From WYZ-LMO2 sp038731605 (lineage in GTDB: Archaea > Halobacteriota > Archaeoglobi > Archaeoglobales > Archaeoglobaceae): 33,941 nucleotides of DNA. The notes beneath the pieces were generated by a model. That model was given only the letters and a program-made list of their open reading frames with translations. It searched no databases and was not told where the DNA came from. The position numbers and the translations under genes were made by a program. This document shows, one piece after another, positions 13,618 through 20,251 of the stretch. The stretch lies in contig JAVYQP010000010.1 of the NCBI GenBank assembly GCA_038731605.1, positions 1 to 33,941 of the forward strand, read 5' to 3'. Numbering within the stretch: position 1 is the first letter of the stretch; every line of letters starts with the position of its first letter.

Positions 13618-15579
13618 TTACTGTCTATATCGCATCTTTGATGGGTCTATACCTGATCTGATTTCAATGTCTTCTGATCTTGCCCCAAAATGCTGTGGAG
13701 TTTTTAATTGCGACAGATACTCCTGAAACTTTTTCGTAACATCTTCCAACTCGGGCTGAAGATCTTTTTCGTTTGCTTTCACTAAGTGAGCTTTTTGCTT
13801 TATATGTTCAAACCATAGTATTTCCGTTGTCGATGGGAGAGAGCAGATTATTATCAGCTTTGAGCGAGCTCTTGTAAAAGCCACGTTTACCCTTCTGTAA
13901 TCCAACAGTGCTTTGTGTGGATAGTGTGCTGTTACCGAGTAAATCACCAGTTCCTTCTCTCTACCCTGGTAACTATCCACAGTTTCTGCAAGTCTGAGAT
14001 CCAATAGTTGTTCTGGATCGTCAAGTTCATAGTATTTTTCCCTTTCCTTATACACTGAGGCTACTATCGGTTCCATTTTTCTTTTTTCCTTGATTACTTC
14101 TCGAATCAAGCTCGCTTGAGCACGATAAGTTGCTATTATTGCCAAGTTTAGAGGATTAATTCCTGAGTCCAAAGCGGTGCAGTATAGCTTAATAGCGACC
14201 GCTGCTTCGGCGGGGTTTGCACCAGATGCCCCCTCGATTCGTCCCTTTTTGATTTTGCACCACTCCATGGATCCTGTATCTGTCTGAATCCAAACAAGCG
14301 GATTTTTTGGATCTAATGCTTCTTTTAGCCATCCTTTTGCCTTTACCTCTATATTTAGAGAGCTTTCTGCAACGGATTCGTGGTGTTTTAGCTTCCCCTG
14401 GTAGAACAGCCTATTTATAGTCTCGAAGATGACGTGATTTCCTCTTCTCTGGGTGGTAAGCATTCTTGTTTTTTTGGAATCTGCCGAAACCAGTTCCATT
14501 AAAGACCAAGCTCCAGCGTATTTATGGGAAGTCCTAAGAATTGGTGGCAATTGACGACTGTCTCCAAAAATAACCCACCTTCTGGAGTAGTATATTGGTA
14601 TGATTGCCATGAAAAGTGGCACCATCGAGGACTCGTCTATGAATACGTAATCGAATAAAGGCCATTTTCCGTTCTCCTTGGAGAATTCGTCCAATTTGTA
14701 AAAAACGTCACACACTGATAATTTTGCTATGGTCATCCCGATTATGCGCTTTTTCGAGAATATGCGGTTAAGCCATTGTTTGCGCCCCTCGTTTGGAAGA
14801 GGAACATCGATCAGCGCTCTGACCATTTTTGAGACTTTAGCCGGGTGTCCTATGCGCACGATTAAGTCTTTGAGGTCTTCTCGAAGCGAGATTATCCGCT
14901 CTAACGCATTATCAACTGCTACGTTTGTGTGGGAGGTTATAAGAACTTTGTTTCCAGCCTCAGCAGCTTCAATCGCTGCAACTGCGATTGCAGTTGTTTT
15001 TCCCGTGCCAGGTGGCCCCTCGACTGCTATGTATTCCCATTCCGGCATCGAAATTATTTCTTCAACGATTCTCAGCTTCTCTGGGTCGAGATCGTATGCC
15101 CTTATGGTTAGCTTTTGCCCCTCCATGGGTTCTGGTGGAGTAACGCCTTGGATTCGAACAAACTGTGAGATATGTTTCCCATCTTTGACCGCTTTTTCCT
15201 GAAGTATTGTAGTTGCAGACTCATACAAAACAAGAGGTTCGGCTACGGTTAACGGCGCTTCCGGAGGGAGATCTTTCGAGGAGTCGAAGAGTAGAGTTAG
15301 CGAATTTTTTGTTTGTTTCGCAACAACTCCCAATATTGGTCCGTAGTAAACTGAATCGTAAGGTCTAAACGTAAAATTTTCAATTTCAGTTTCGATTTTT
15401 GCTATTGCTACGTTTTCGTCTTTGATTGTGCTTGTATCTTTCAAGAATCCATAGCCAACACTAAATATGTTTTTTGTGGCTTCTTTTTGCTCGATCTTCA
15501 CAGCTCTTAAGACCCCTCGTCCAGGAACTGGGCAGTCGAGTGTATGGTGAAGAGAAATGTTCGGATTCAATATGACCAC
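13618..15579 (-). CDS. UPF1/DNA2-like superfamily 1 helicase
   Basis: 653 residues in this frame (GTG 15579 the first available start; a stop lies at 15607-15609). Features: an N-terminal OB/beta-barrel-like region (about 1-150), Walker A EGPPGTGKTTA (187-197), SHTNVAVDNALERI (motif Ia), FIDESSM (motif II), GDSRQLPP (motif III), TQRRGNHVIF (motif IV region), ETVDSYQGREKELVIYS (motif V) and VNVAFTRARSKLIII (motif VI). This is a complete SF1B AAA_11/AAA_12 helicase of the UPF1/SETX/IGHMBP2 type acting on RNA or DNA. Its 5' end overlaps, out of frame, a zinc-ribbon ORF that carries the likely promoter and start; the intact gene may need a frame change. By eye its codon use is more A/T-rich than its neighbours. 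Confidence 0.88.
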   Translation of the reverse strand: MVILNPNISLHHTLDCPVPGRGVLRAVKIEQKEATKNIFSVGYGFLKDTSTIKDENVAIAKIETEIENFTFRPYDSVYYGPILGVVAKQTKNSLTLLFDSSKDLPPEAPLTVAEPLVLYESATTILQEKAVKDGKHISQFVRIQGVTPPEPMEGQKLTIRAYDLDPEKLRIVEEIISMPEWEYIAVEGPPGTGKTTAIAVAAIEAAEAGNKVLITSHTNVAVDNALERIISLREDLKDLIVRIGHPAKVSKMVRALIDVPLPNEGRKQWLNRIFSKKRIIGMTIAKLSVCDVFYKLDEFSKENGKWPLFDYVFIDESSMVPLFMAIIPIYYSRRWVIFGDSRQLPPILRTSHKYAGAWSLMELVSADSKKTRMLTTQRRGNHVIFETINRLFYQGKLKHHESVAESSLNIEVKAKGWLKEALDPKNPLVWIQTDTGSMEWCKIKKGRIEGASGANPAEAAVAIKLYCTALDSGINPLNLAIIATYRAQASLIREVIKEKRKMEPIVASVYKEREKYYELDDPEQLLDLRLAETVDSYQGREKELVIYSVTAHYPHKALLDYRRVNVAFTRARSKLIIICSLPSTTEILWFEHIKQKAHLVKANEKDLQPELEDVTKKFQEYLSQLKTPQHFGARSEDIEIRSGIDPSKMRYRQ

Positions 15580-15709
15580 AACTCGAATTTGGACAAATAA
15601 AGAATTTTAGATTCCCACTTATTAGATATTTCCTTTTTAATTCGCCGCACTTTGGACACGGAAGCCAGAGAAATTTTTCATTTTCCTCGAATTCTTTGTA
15701 AGGGCACAT
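15461..15709 (-). CDS. Zinc-ribbon ORF at 5' end of helicase gene (+1 frame relation)
   Basis: 82 residues. The first half contains CPKCG (18-22) and CPNSSCGH (38-45), a clear four-cysteine zinc ribbon. The second half, after about residue 50 (SSPYTRLPSSW onward), is basic and unlike a folded protein. It is the out-of-frame reading of the helicase N-terminus. A TATA-like element (ATTTTAAATAT, about 15722-15735) lies at the right distance for a leaderless start at ATG 15709, whereas the helicase ORF has no obvious promoter of its own. Either this is a short zinc-ribbon protein overlapping the helicase by 119 bases, or zinc ribbon and helicase are one protein separated by a one-base difference (sequence error, mutation or programmed +1 shift). 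Confidence 0.6.
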   Translation of the reverse strand: MCPYKEFEENEKFLWLPCPKCGELKRKYLISGNLKFFICPNSSCGHIESEHFSSPYTRLPSSWTRGLKSCEDRAKRSHKKHI

Positions 15710-15740
15710 ATATATAGCACCATATTTAAAATTTAACTTT

Positions 15741-15903
15741 TGCGATCTAAACGTCTACTTGCTATCTATAAAAAGTGATAAAAATAAGTTTGATTCGCAC
15801 TATCAGCTCGCCCCTCAAACGGGGGAGTCTTACTACGGCGATTCATTCAATCTTTCGGCAATATTCCCATTTGAGTGGAACAACCAAAAGCTCGGCAGAA
15901 AAA
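15741..15903. other. Intergenic stretch with no assigned function
   Basis: Between the divergent zinc-ribbon and 95-residue genes. It holds a small GC hairpin (CCCC/GGGG around 15813-15827, six-base loop) and otherwise A/T-rich sequence. Short ORFs run through it but none has a convincing start or recognisable domain. Confidence 0.4.
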
Positions 15904-15931
15904 CCTTATATGTTCAACAATGGCGTTTTTT

Positions 15932-16219
15932 ATGGAGGAGCTCAAGAAATACGAGGAAACGATCTCAAGATTGCTCGAAAGCGGGAAAATTGACGAGGCT
16001 GATAAATTCTCGAGAGAATTCATCGAGGTTTTGGCTTTGAAACTTATAGAAGCTTGCAAGATTCTCGAGAGAACGATTGAGAATGTGGGAGAACTGGAGA
16101 AACCTCACTTGATCTTTTTGAAGCAATTGGCTGAAGCTATGGCTAATGGTATGCTCAAAGATCCAGAAATGATGGTGGAACTTTTGATAGTGAAACTCAA
16201 GAAAACTGGATACGAGTAA
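15932..16219 (+). CDS. Unrecognised small helical protein upstream of tRNA-Val
   Basis: 95 residues from ATG 15932, which follows a TATA box CTTATATG (15904-15911) by about 25 bases. ATG 15920, in the same frame, would add MAFF. I do not recognise the family. The sequence is almost entirely amphipathic helix, starting MEELKKYEETISRLLESGK and including KLIEACKILERTIENVGELEK. This is tetratricopeptide-like or helical-bundle in character, with a single cysteine. It is divergent from the zinc-ribbon/helicase pair and ends against tRNA-Val, so a functional link with the helicase is possible but unsupported. Confidence 0.65.
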   Translation: MEELKKYEETISRLLESGKIDEADKFSREFIEVLALKLIEACKILERTIENVGELEKPHLIFLKQLAEAMANGMLKDPEMMVELLIVKLKKTGYE

Positions 16220-16292
16220 TGGGCTCGCCCGGATTCGAACCGGGGATCTCCGCCTTGTAAGGGCGACGTCATAACCGCTAGACCACGAGCCC
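16220..16292 (-). tRNA. tRNA-Val (anticodon TAC)
   Basis: On the minus strand the acceptor arms GGGCTCG and CGAGCCC pair perfectly, the T arm contains GGTTCGAATCC, and the anticodon stem TCGCC/GGCGG closes a loop CTTACAA, giving anticodon TAC (Val). The discriminator is A and CCA is not encoded. No intron is visible. A TATA-like CTTAAATTT upstream overlaps the end of the sirtuin gene. Confidence 0.95.
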
Positions 16293-16314
16293 TAAAACAA
16301 TTGGGGGTAGAAAT

Positions 16315-17082
16315 TTAAGAGTTTTGTTTCAACTCTTTCACGACGTTCAAGATCTGAGGTAGGATCTCGCCAGCTTTTCCGTAGAGCTTCACGTCGAATA
16401 TGTGATCAGCAACCGTTGGTTCTGCGTTTACAAGGATCATCTTCGCTCCACAGCTCCTCGCAATGTAAGGCAGTTCCGCAGCGGGATAAACGACAAGGCT
16501 CGAGCCGACGACGATGAAAACATCTGCCATCCTCGATTCTTCGATTGCCTGCTCTAAAACATCCCTCGGCAATGGTTCGCCAAAGAGAACGACTCTCGGT
16601 TTGACATACCAGCTTCCACAAACTTTACACCTTGGCACCTCTTCTCTGTTGAACTCCTCGATGTAGTCGCCCCAGTCGTATTCTTTTCTGCAGTCGAGGC
16701 AGTCCAACTTGCTCATACTGCCGTGTAGTTCGAGAACCCTTTTGCTCCCAGCTCTTTGATGTAACATGTCGATGTTCTGCGTTATCACAGCCTTTACAAT
16801 CCCCATTTTCTCGAGTTCAGCAATCGCATAGTGCGCTGGATTTGGTTCTGCGAAAAGCTTGTTTCTCAAAGCAAAAGAGAACTCCCAGAACGCTCTTGGG
16901 TTCCTCCTAAAGCCCCAGATCGAAGCGACTTCTTCTGGATCGTATTTCTTCCAAAGCCCATCTTCCCCCCTAAACGTTGGAATTCCGCTTTCCGCTGAGA
17001 TTCCAGCTCCAGTAAACACTACCGCATATTTCGCATTTGCAATAATCCTACCAGCGATCTCAACGCTACTCCTTTCGATCAT
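16315..17082 (-). CDS. Sir2-family NAD-dependent protein deacylase
   Basis: 255 residues, full length. Motifs: GAGISAESGIPTFRG (NAD binding, about 25-39), TQNIDMLHQRAG with catalytic histidine in ELHGS, a four-cysteine zinc site LDCLDC...CKVCG, and GSSLVVYPAAELP. It closely resembles the Archaeoglobus Sir2 proteins used as sirtuin structural models. It removes acyl groups from lysine, with chromatin protein Alba as a known archaeal substrate in other lineages. ATG 17082 lies about 26 bases after a TATA-like AAATTTATG, so the gene is separate from the upstream metallophosphoesterase gene. Confidence 0.93.
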   Translation of the reverse strand: MIERSSVEIAGRIIANAKYAVVFTGAGISAESGIPTFRGEDGLWKKYDPEEVASIWGFRRNPRAFWEFSFALRNKLFAEPNPAHYAIAELEKMGIVKAVITQNIDMLHQRAGSKRVLELHGSMSKLDCLDCRKEYDWGDYIEEFNREEVPRCKVCGSWYVKPRVVLFGEPLPRDVLEQAIEESRMADVFIVVGSSLVVYPAAELPYIARSCGAKMILVNAEPTVADHIFDVKLYGKAGEILPQILNVVKELKQNS

Positions 17083-17118
17083 GCAAGTAGTTTCGAGTGA
17101 AAACTCATAAATTTTTCC

Positions 17119-17739
17119 TTAGATTCTCCGCATTTCAACGTTCAAAGATTTCAAGTCGAGAACTGCGTAAAGCCCCCAGGCTACAGGACCGGGGTTGACA
17201 ACGACGTTCCCTTTCTTGTGAACGCCATAGCACTCGTGCACATGTCCAGTTACCGCAACTTCAAAACTCGAGACTCTTTTTGCAATCTCTTCGCTCCCTA
17301 TGTTCATTCCATGCTTGGTTTTGTCAAGGATTCCCCTCGCTGGGGAGTGGGAGAGAAGAACGTTGAATCCCGAGAGCTTAAAATTGTCCAAGAGATTCGC
17401 AAAGTATTGCTCGGGGTATTCGGATGGAGTTTCGAAGGGTGTCGGCAAAGAACCACCGAGACCGTGGATCGTAACTTCGTCGACTTTTACGGTTTTTCCA
17501 TGGATGAACCGAACGCTTTGGAGATCATACCTTAGGATTTCTTCGTAATCACAGTTCCCGTGGACCGCATAGCACTCAACGCCGAGCTTGGAGAGAATTT
17601 CGTCGATCGCAAAAACGTCACTCTTTCTGAAGTTCGTCAGGTCTCCAGAGATCAGCAGAACGTCGAAGCTTTCATTTTCAACGATCTCCTTGAAATTCCG
17701 AATGTTCGAATGAATGTCCGACGCTAAGAGTAGCTTCAT
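17119..17739 (-). CDS. Calcineurin-like metallophosphoesterase
   Basis: 206 residues from ATG 17739. Longer readings start inside the upstream nuclease gene and are rejected. Metal-binding motifs are present in order: SDIHSN with D8 and H10, SGDLTN with D33, VHGNCDY, LLSHSPARG and TGHVHECYGV, so the dinuclear active site looks complete. The family is the small archaeal YfcE/MJ0936-like phosphodiesterase group; substrate unknown. The ATG overlaps the stop of the beta-CASP nuclease gene by four bases (ATGA), so the two are one operon. This pairing of a nuclease and a phosphoesterase may reflect RNA metabolism, but that is inference. Confidence 0.9.
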   Translation of the reverse strand: MKLLLASDIHSNIRNFKEIVENESFDVLLISGDLTNFRKSDVFAIDEILSKLGVECYAVHGNCDYEEILRYDLQSVRFIHGKTVKVDEVTIHGLGGSLPTPFETPSEYPEQYFANLLDNFKLSGFNVLLSHSPARGILDKTKHGMNIGSEEIAKRVSSFEVAVTGHVHECYGVHKKGNVVVNPGPVAWGLYAVLDLKSLNVEMRRI

Positions 17740-18956
17740 ATCACGAAAATGTCGCCATTCTTTGGCGCGTATGCTTCGACGCCCAAGTTCTCCTTGATCC
17801 AATTTGCAAAGTCTGCGCACTTCTCGCCGTGCATGGTAAAAACGATCTCAGCCCCTTTGTTCACGGCGAGTTTCACGAACTCCTTGAGTTGTGAGTCTCC
17901 GGAATGCGCAGAGAAGTCGTATTGCTCCACCGCCATCTTCAACTTCACGATTCTGTTTCCCAAGTTTATCATCCCATGCTTCAGCGCCAAATCGCCGTTC
18001 GTCCCCTCGACTTGGTATCCAGTGATCAGCAACTTCGACTTTGGATCGTTGTAGAGCTTTGAGATGTAAAACAGCGCAGGTCCGCCGTTTAGCATTCCCG
18101 CAGTCGTAACTATCGCAGACGGTTCCTTCAGAACGTCTTCACGCTTCTTCCACTCGACCCATATAGCGTTCTTGAACGCTTTTCGCAATGCCTTCGGATC
18201 CTTCACGTAATCTGGATGTCTCTCGAGTATCTTAAAAACATCCTTCCCCATTCCGTCCACATAGGGCGTTATTCCATAGCTTTCGAGGATCATAAGGACT
18301 TCCTGAGTTCTCCCGACTGCGAACGCTGGGATTATGGCATGACCTTTGTTGTCAATCGTTTCCAGAACACTTTCAACGAACTTTTTTTCGAGCTCTTTTC
18401 TCTCTGGGTGCTCTACACCGAAGTAAGTGCTCTCGACGATCAGGATGTCGACTTCTGGGATATTCAGCTCTGCACCTTCAAGAAGTCTTGTCTCTTCCAG
18501 CTTCAAGTCCCCGGAATACAGAACTCTCACGTCGTTCTCGAGACTTATCATCGCACTCCCGGGAACATGTCCTGCGTTCAGGAACTCGACGCTATAGCCA
18601 TCGACTTCGAACTTCTCGTTGTATTCCACTTCGATGCAATTGCTCTCGAACTGTCTTATCTCCTTCTTCGAGAACGGCGCAGGATTCATGACGTTCAGCG
18701 AGTCGTAGAGTAAAATCCTCCCGATGTCTACCGAAGGTGGGGTTAGGTAGACTTTGGGGTCGTAGTCCATGAGACTTGGTGCAAAGCCAAGGTGGTCAAG
18801 ATGCGCATGCGAGATCAAAACAGCCTTCGGCGAGAAATCCAAGGGAAACTCAGGCGGAGAAGACGGCTTAATTCCATAATCAAGAGCTATAGAGTCAACT
18901 GCTACTGCAGACCTTCCGACTTCTCCGCATCCTCCGAGGAACTTTATCGTCGTCAC
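17736..18956 (-). CDS. Beta-CASP metallo-beta-lactamase ribonuclease
   Basis: 406 residues from GTG 18956, which gives VTTIKFLGGCGEVGRS, the normal family start. Further upstream ATG codons run into larE and are rejected. Motifs: HAHLDHLG (motif 2), AGHVPGSAM (motif 3), YSGDLKLE (motif 4), PAFAVGRTQE, TTAGMLNGGPALFY (CASP domain), QYDFSAHSG and the final MHGE. No N-terminal KH domains, so this is the aCPSF2-like rather than aCPSF1-like group of archaeal RNases. The TATA box at 18978-18989, shared with larE, lies about 27 bases from the start. The ATGA overlap with the phosphoesterase gene indicates cotranscription. Confidence 0.9.
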   Translation of the reverse strand: MTTIKFLGGCGEVGRSAVAVDSIALDYGIKPSSPPEFPLDFSPKAVLISHAHLDHLGFAPSLMDYDPKVYLTPPSVDIGRILLYDSLNVMNPAPFSKKEIRQFESNCIEVEYNEKFEVDGYSVEFLNAGHVPGSAMISLENDVRVLYSGDLKLEETRLLEGAELNIPEVDILIVESTYFGVEHPERKELEKKFVESVLETIDNKGHAIIPAFAVGRTQEVLMILESYGITPYVDGMGKDVFKILERHPDYVKDPKALRKAFKNAIWVEWKKREDVLKEPSAIVTTAGMLNGGPALFYISKLYNDPKSKLLITGYQVEGTNGDLALKHGMINLGNRIVKLKMAVEQYDFSAHSGDSQLKEFVKLAVNKGAEIVFTMHGEKCADFANWIKENLGVEAYAPKNGDIFVI

Positions 18957-18977
18957 TTCTATTGTTTTCGACTCTCC

Positions 18978-18989
18978 GAAATATATTTC
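18978..18989. promoter_or_regulatory. Palindromic TATA box shared by two divergent genes
   Basis: GAAATATATTTC is a perfect 12-bp palindrome. Its centre (18983.5) is 27.5 bases from the GTG of the nuclease gene (18956, minus) and 28.5 bases from ATG 19012 of larE (plus). Both distances fit leaderless transcription from one TATA element read in both directions. I see no other TATA candidate between the two starts. Confidence 0.65.
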
Positions 18990-19011
18990 TTTCTCCCAAA
19001 AGATGATTTGC

Positions 19012-19830
19012 ATGGAATTGAAGAGAAAGCTCGAGAGGCTGAGCGAGTTTCTCTCCAGTTTTGAAAACGCAGTAGTGGCGTTTAGCGGTGGCGTTGACAG
19101 TGCAACGCTTTCTGCGATTTGCAAGGAAGTTATCGGCGACGTTCTTGCGGTCACTGTTAGCTCAGTAGCGACTCCGAGCCGAGAGCTTGAGAGCGCAAAA
19201 AGAGTGGCGAAAGAAATAGGAGTTACTCATGAGTTCATCGACGTGGACATTTTCTCGGCGCAAGGATTTGTTGAAAACTCAGAAATGCGGTGCTACTACT
19301 GCAAGAAGTTCCTAATGAAGACGATTTCAGATTTTGCGAAAGCAAACGGATACGAAGTCGTCTTTGAGGGAACAAATGCAAGCGATTTGCAAACTCATAG
19401 ACCCGGTTACAGAGCAATCACTGAATGCGAGAAAGTCTTCAGCCCATGGGCTAAGTTCGGGGTAACAAAGGAGGAGATAAGAGCGATTGCGAAGTCAATG
19501 GGATTCTCTTTTTACAACGCTCCATCTCTGGCTTGTTTGGCTACAAGAATCCCGTTTGGTGTCAAGATATCGATGGAAAAGCTGAAGATGATCGACGAAG
19601 CTGAAAACACGGTTATAAGGATTGCAGAGGTTGAGGGTGTTAGGGTTAGATATCTCGATGGATTCGCAGTTGTTGAAGTCGAAAAAAGCGAAATCCCAAA
19701 AGTTCTTGAAAAGAAGGAAGAGATAAGGGACGTTCTAATAAACTTGGGCTTCAGTGGCGTTTTTGTCAACCCGCAGGGATACAAGAGTGGCGTTTTCGTT
19801 AAAAAAATCGAAGACCTGCTTGAAATCTGA
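19012..19830 (+). CDS. larE: ATP-dependent sacrificial sulfur transferase LarE
   Basis: 272 residues from ATG 19012; ATG 19003 (three residues longer) is also possible, but 19012 fits the promoter spacing better. PP-loop AFSGGVDSATL (23-33), MRCYYCKKF (92-100), EGTNASDLQTHRPGYRA (119-135), and SLACLATRIPFG with C175. That cysteine corresponds in context to the sacrificial Cys176 of Lactobacillus LarE. C93, C96, C139 and C175 leave open the alternative Fe-S cluster mechanism described for some LarE proteins. The enzyme inserts sulfur into pyridinium biscarboxylic acid mononucleotide to build the nickel-pincer cofactor. LarB and LarC are not in this window; a LarA-family protein is 7.6 kb downstream. 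Confidence 0.88.
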   Translation: MELKRKLERLSEFLSSFENAVVAFSGGVDSATLSAICKEVIGDVLAVTVSSVATPSRELESAKRVAKEIGVTHEFIDVDIFSAQGFVENSEMRCYYCKKFLMKTISDFAKANGYEVVFEGTNASDLQTHRPGYRAITECEKVFSPWAKFGVTKEEIRAIAKSMGFSFYNAPSLACLATRIPFGVKISMEKLKMIDEAENTVIRIAEVEGVRVRYLDGFAVVEVEKSEIPKVLEKKEEIRDVLINLGFSGVFVNPQGYKSGVFVKKIEDLLEI

Positions 19831-19831
19831 C

Positions 19832-20251
19832 TCAAGCTCGGAGGAAAAAGACGATAGAAAAGAAGCTTAGGCAGAGAAGTAGGATTAGCACAAAAATTAC
19901 CTTTGCGAGCTTCGCTAGGCTTCTCTTCTTCTCTCTCTCAACGACTTCGAAGTTCAGCGATTTGTAGCTTGATTCGTAACCCTCAGCCTTGAACTTCAAG
20001 TCGATTCTATGCTTTCCAATCGATGGAGACAGGAAGCTGAAGGAGAACTGACCAAGTTTAGCGTTCGCAGAACCGATTTCTCGTCCGTCTAAGTAAAAAA
20101 CGATTTCTCCGTCCAAGGGTTTCCAGCTCTTGTCTTCTTCATCGTAATAAGTCAGCCAGCCTTCTACGGTGACCATTTCCCCTTCTGCAATGTACGCATC
20201 CACAAAATGCGCAGAGAGCTTGGTTTTAAACAACGAATTTGAAGAAGACAT
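19832..20251 (-). CDS. Small membrane-anchored beta-sandwich protein, pilus/secretion operon
   Basis: 139 residues. Residues about 10-105 look like an Ig/carboxypeptidase-regulatory-like beta-sandwich: GEMVTVEGWLTYYDEEDK, GEIVFYLDGREIGSANA, GKHRIDLKFKAEGYESS. A C-terminal hydrophobic segment (about 118-137) follows basic residues EREKKRSLAK. There is no N-terminal signal peptide or class III pilin signal, so it looks tail-anchored; orientation is uncertain because the sandwich type is usually extracellular. The start overlaps the end of the platform-protein gene by 26 bases, so the two are coupled. I do not know a named family. Convergent with larE, the two stops being one base apart. Confidence 0.7.
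   Translation of the reverse strand: MSSSNSLFKTKLSAHFVDAYIAEGEMVTVEGWLTYYDEEDKSWKPLDGEIVFYLDGREIGSANAKLGQFSFSFLSPSIGKHRIDLKFKAEGYESSYKSLNFEVVEREKKRSLAKLAKVIFVLILLLCLSFFSIVFFLRA

Noticed and set aside
14729..15202. Plus-strand ORF opposite the SF1 helicase
   Set aside because: Covers the Walker A region of the helicase in reverse; no recognisable protein.
15759..16040. Plus-strand ORFs in the gap before the 95-residue gene
   Set aside because: No promoter or ribosome-binding site at their starts, no domain, and they overlap the better-supported gene.
17740..17820. 27-residue N-terminal extension of the metallophosphoesterase
   Set aside because: Lies inside the nuclease gene; ATG 17739 gives the normal MKLLLASDIH start and an ATGA overlap.
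18957..19154. N-terminal extension of the beta-CASP nuclease
   Set aside because: It would run antisense through larE, lacks family similarity and lies upstream of the TATA box; GTG 18956 gives the usual start.
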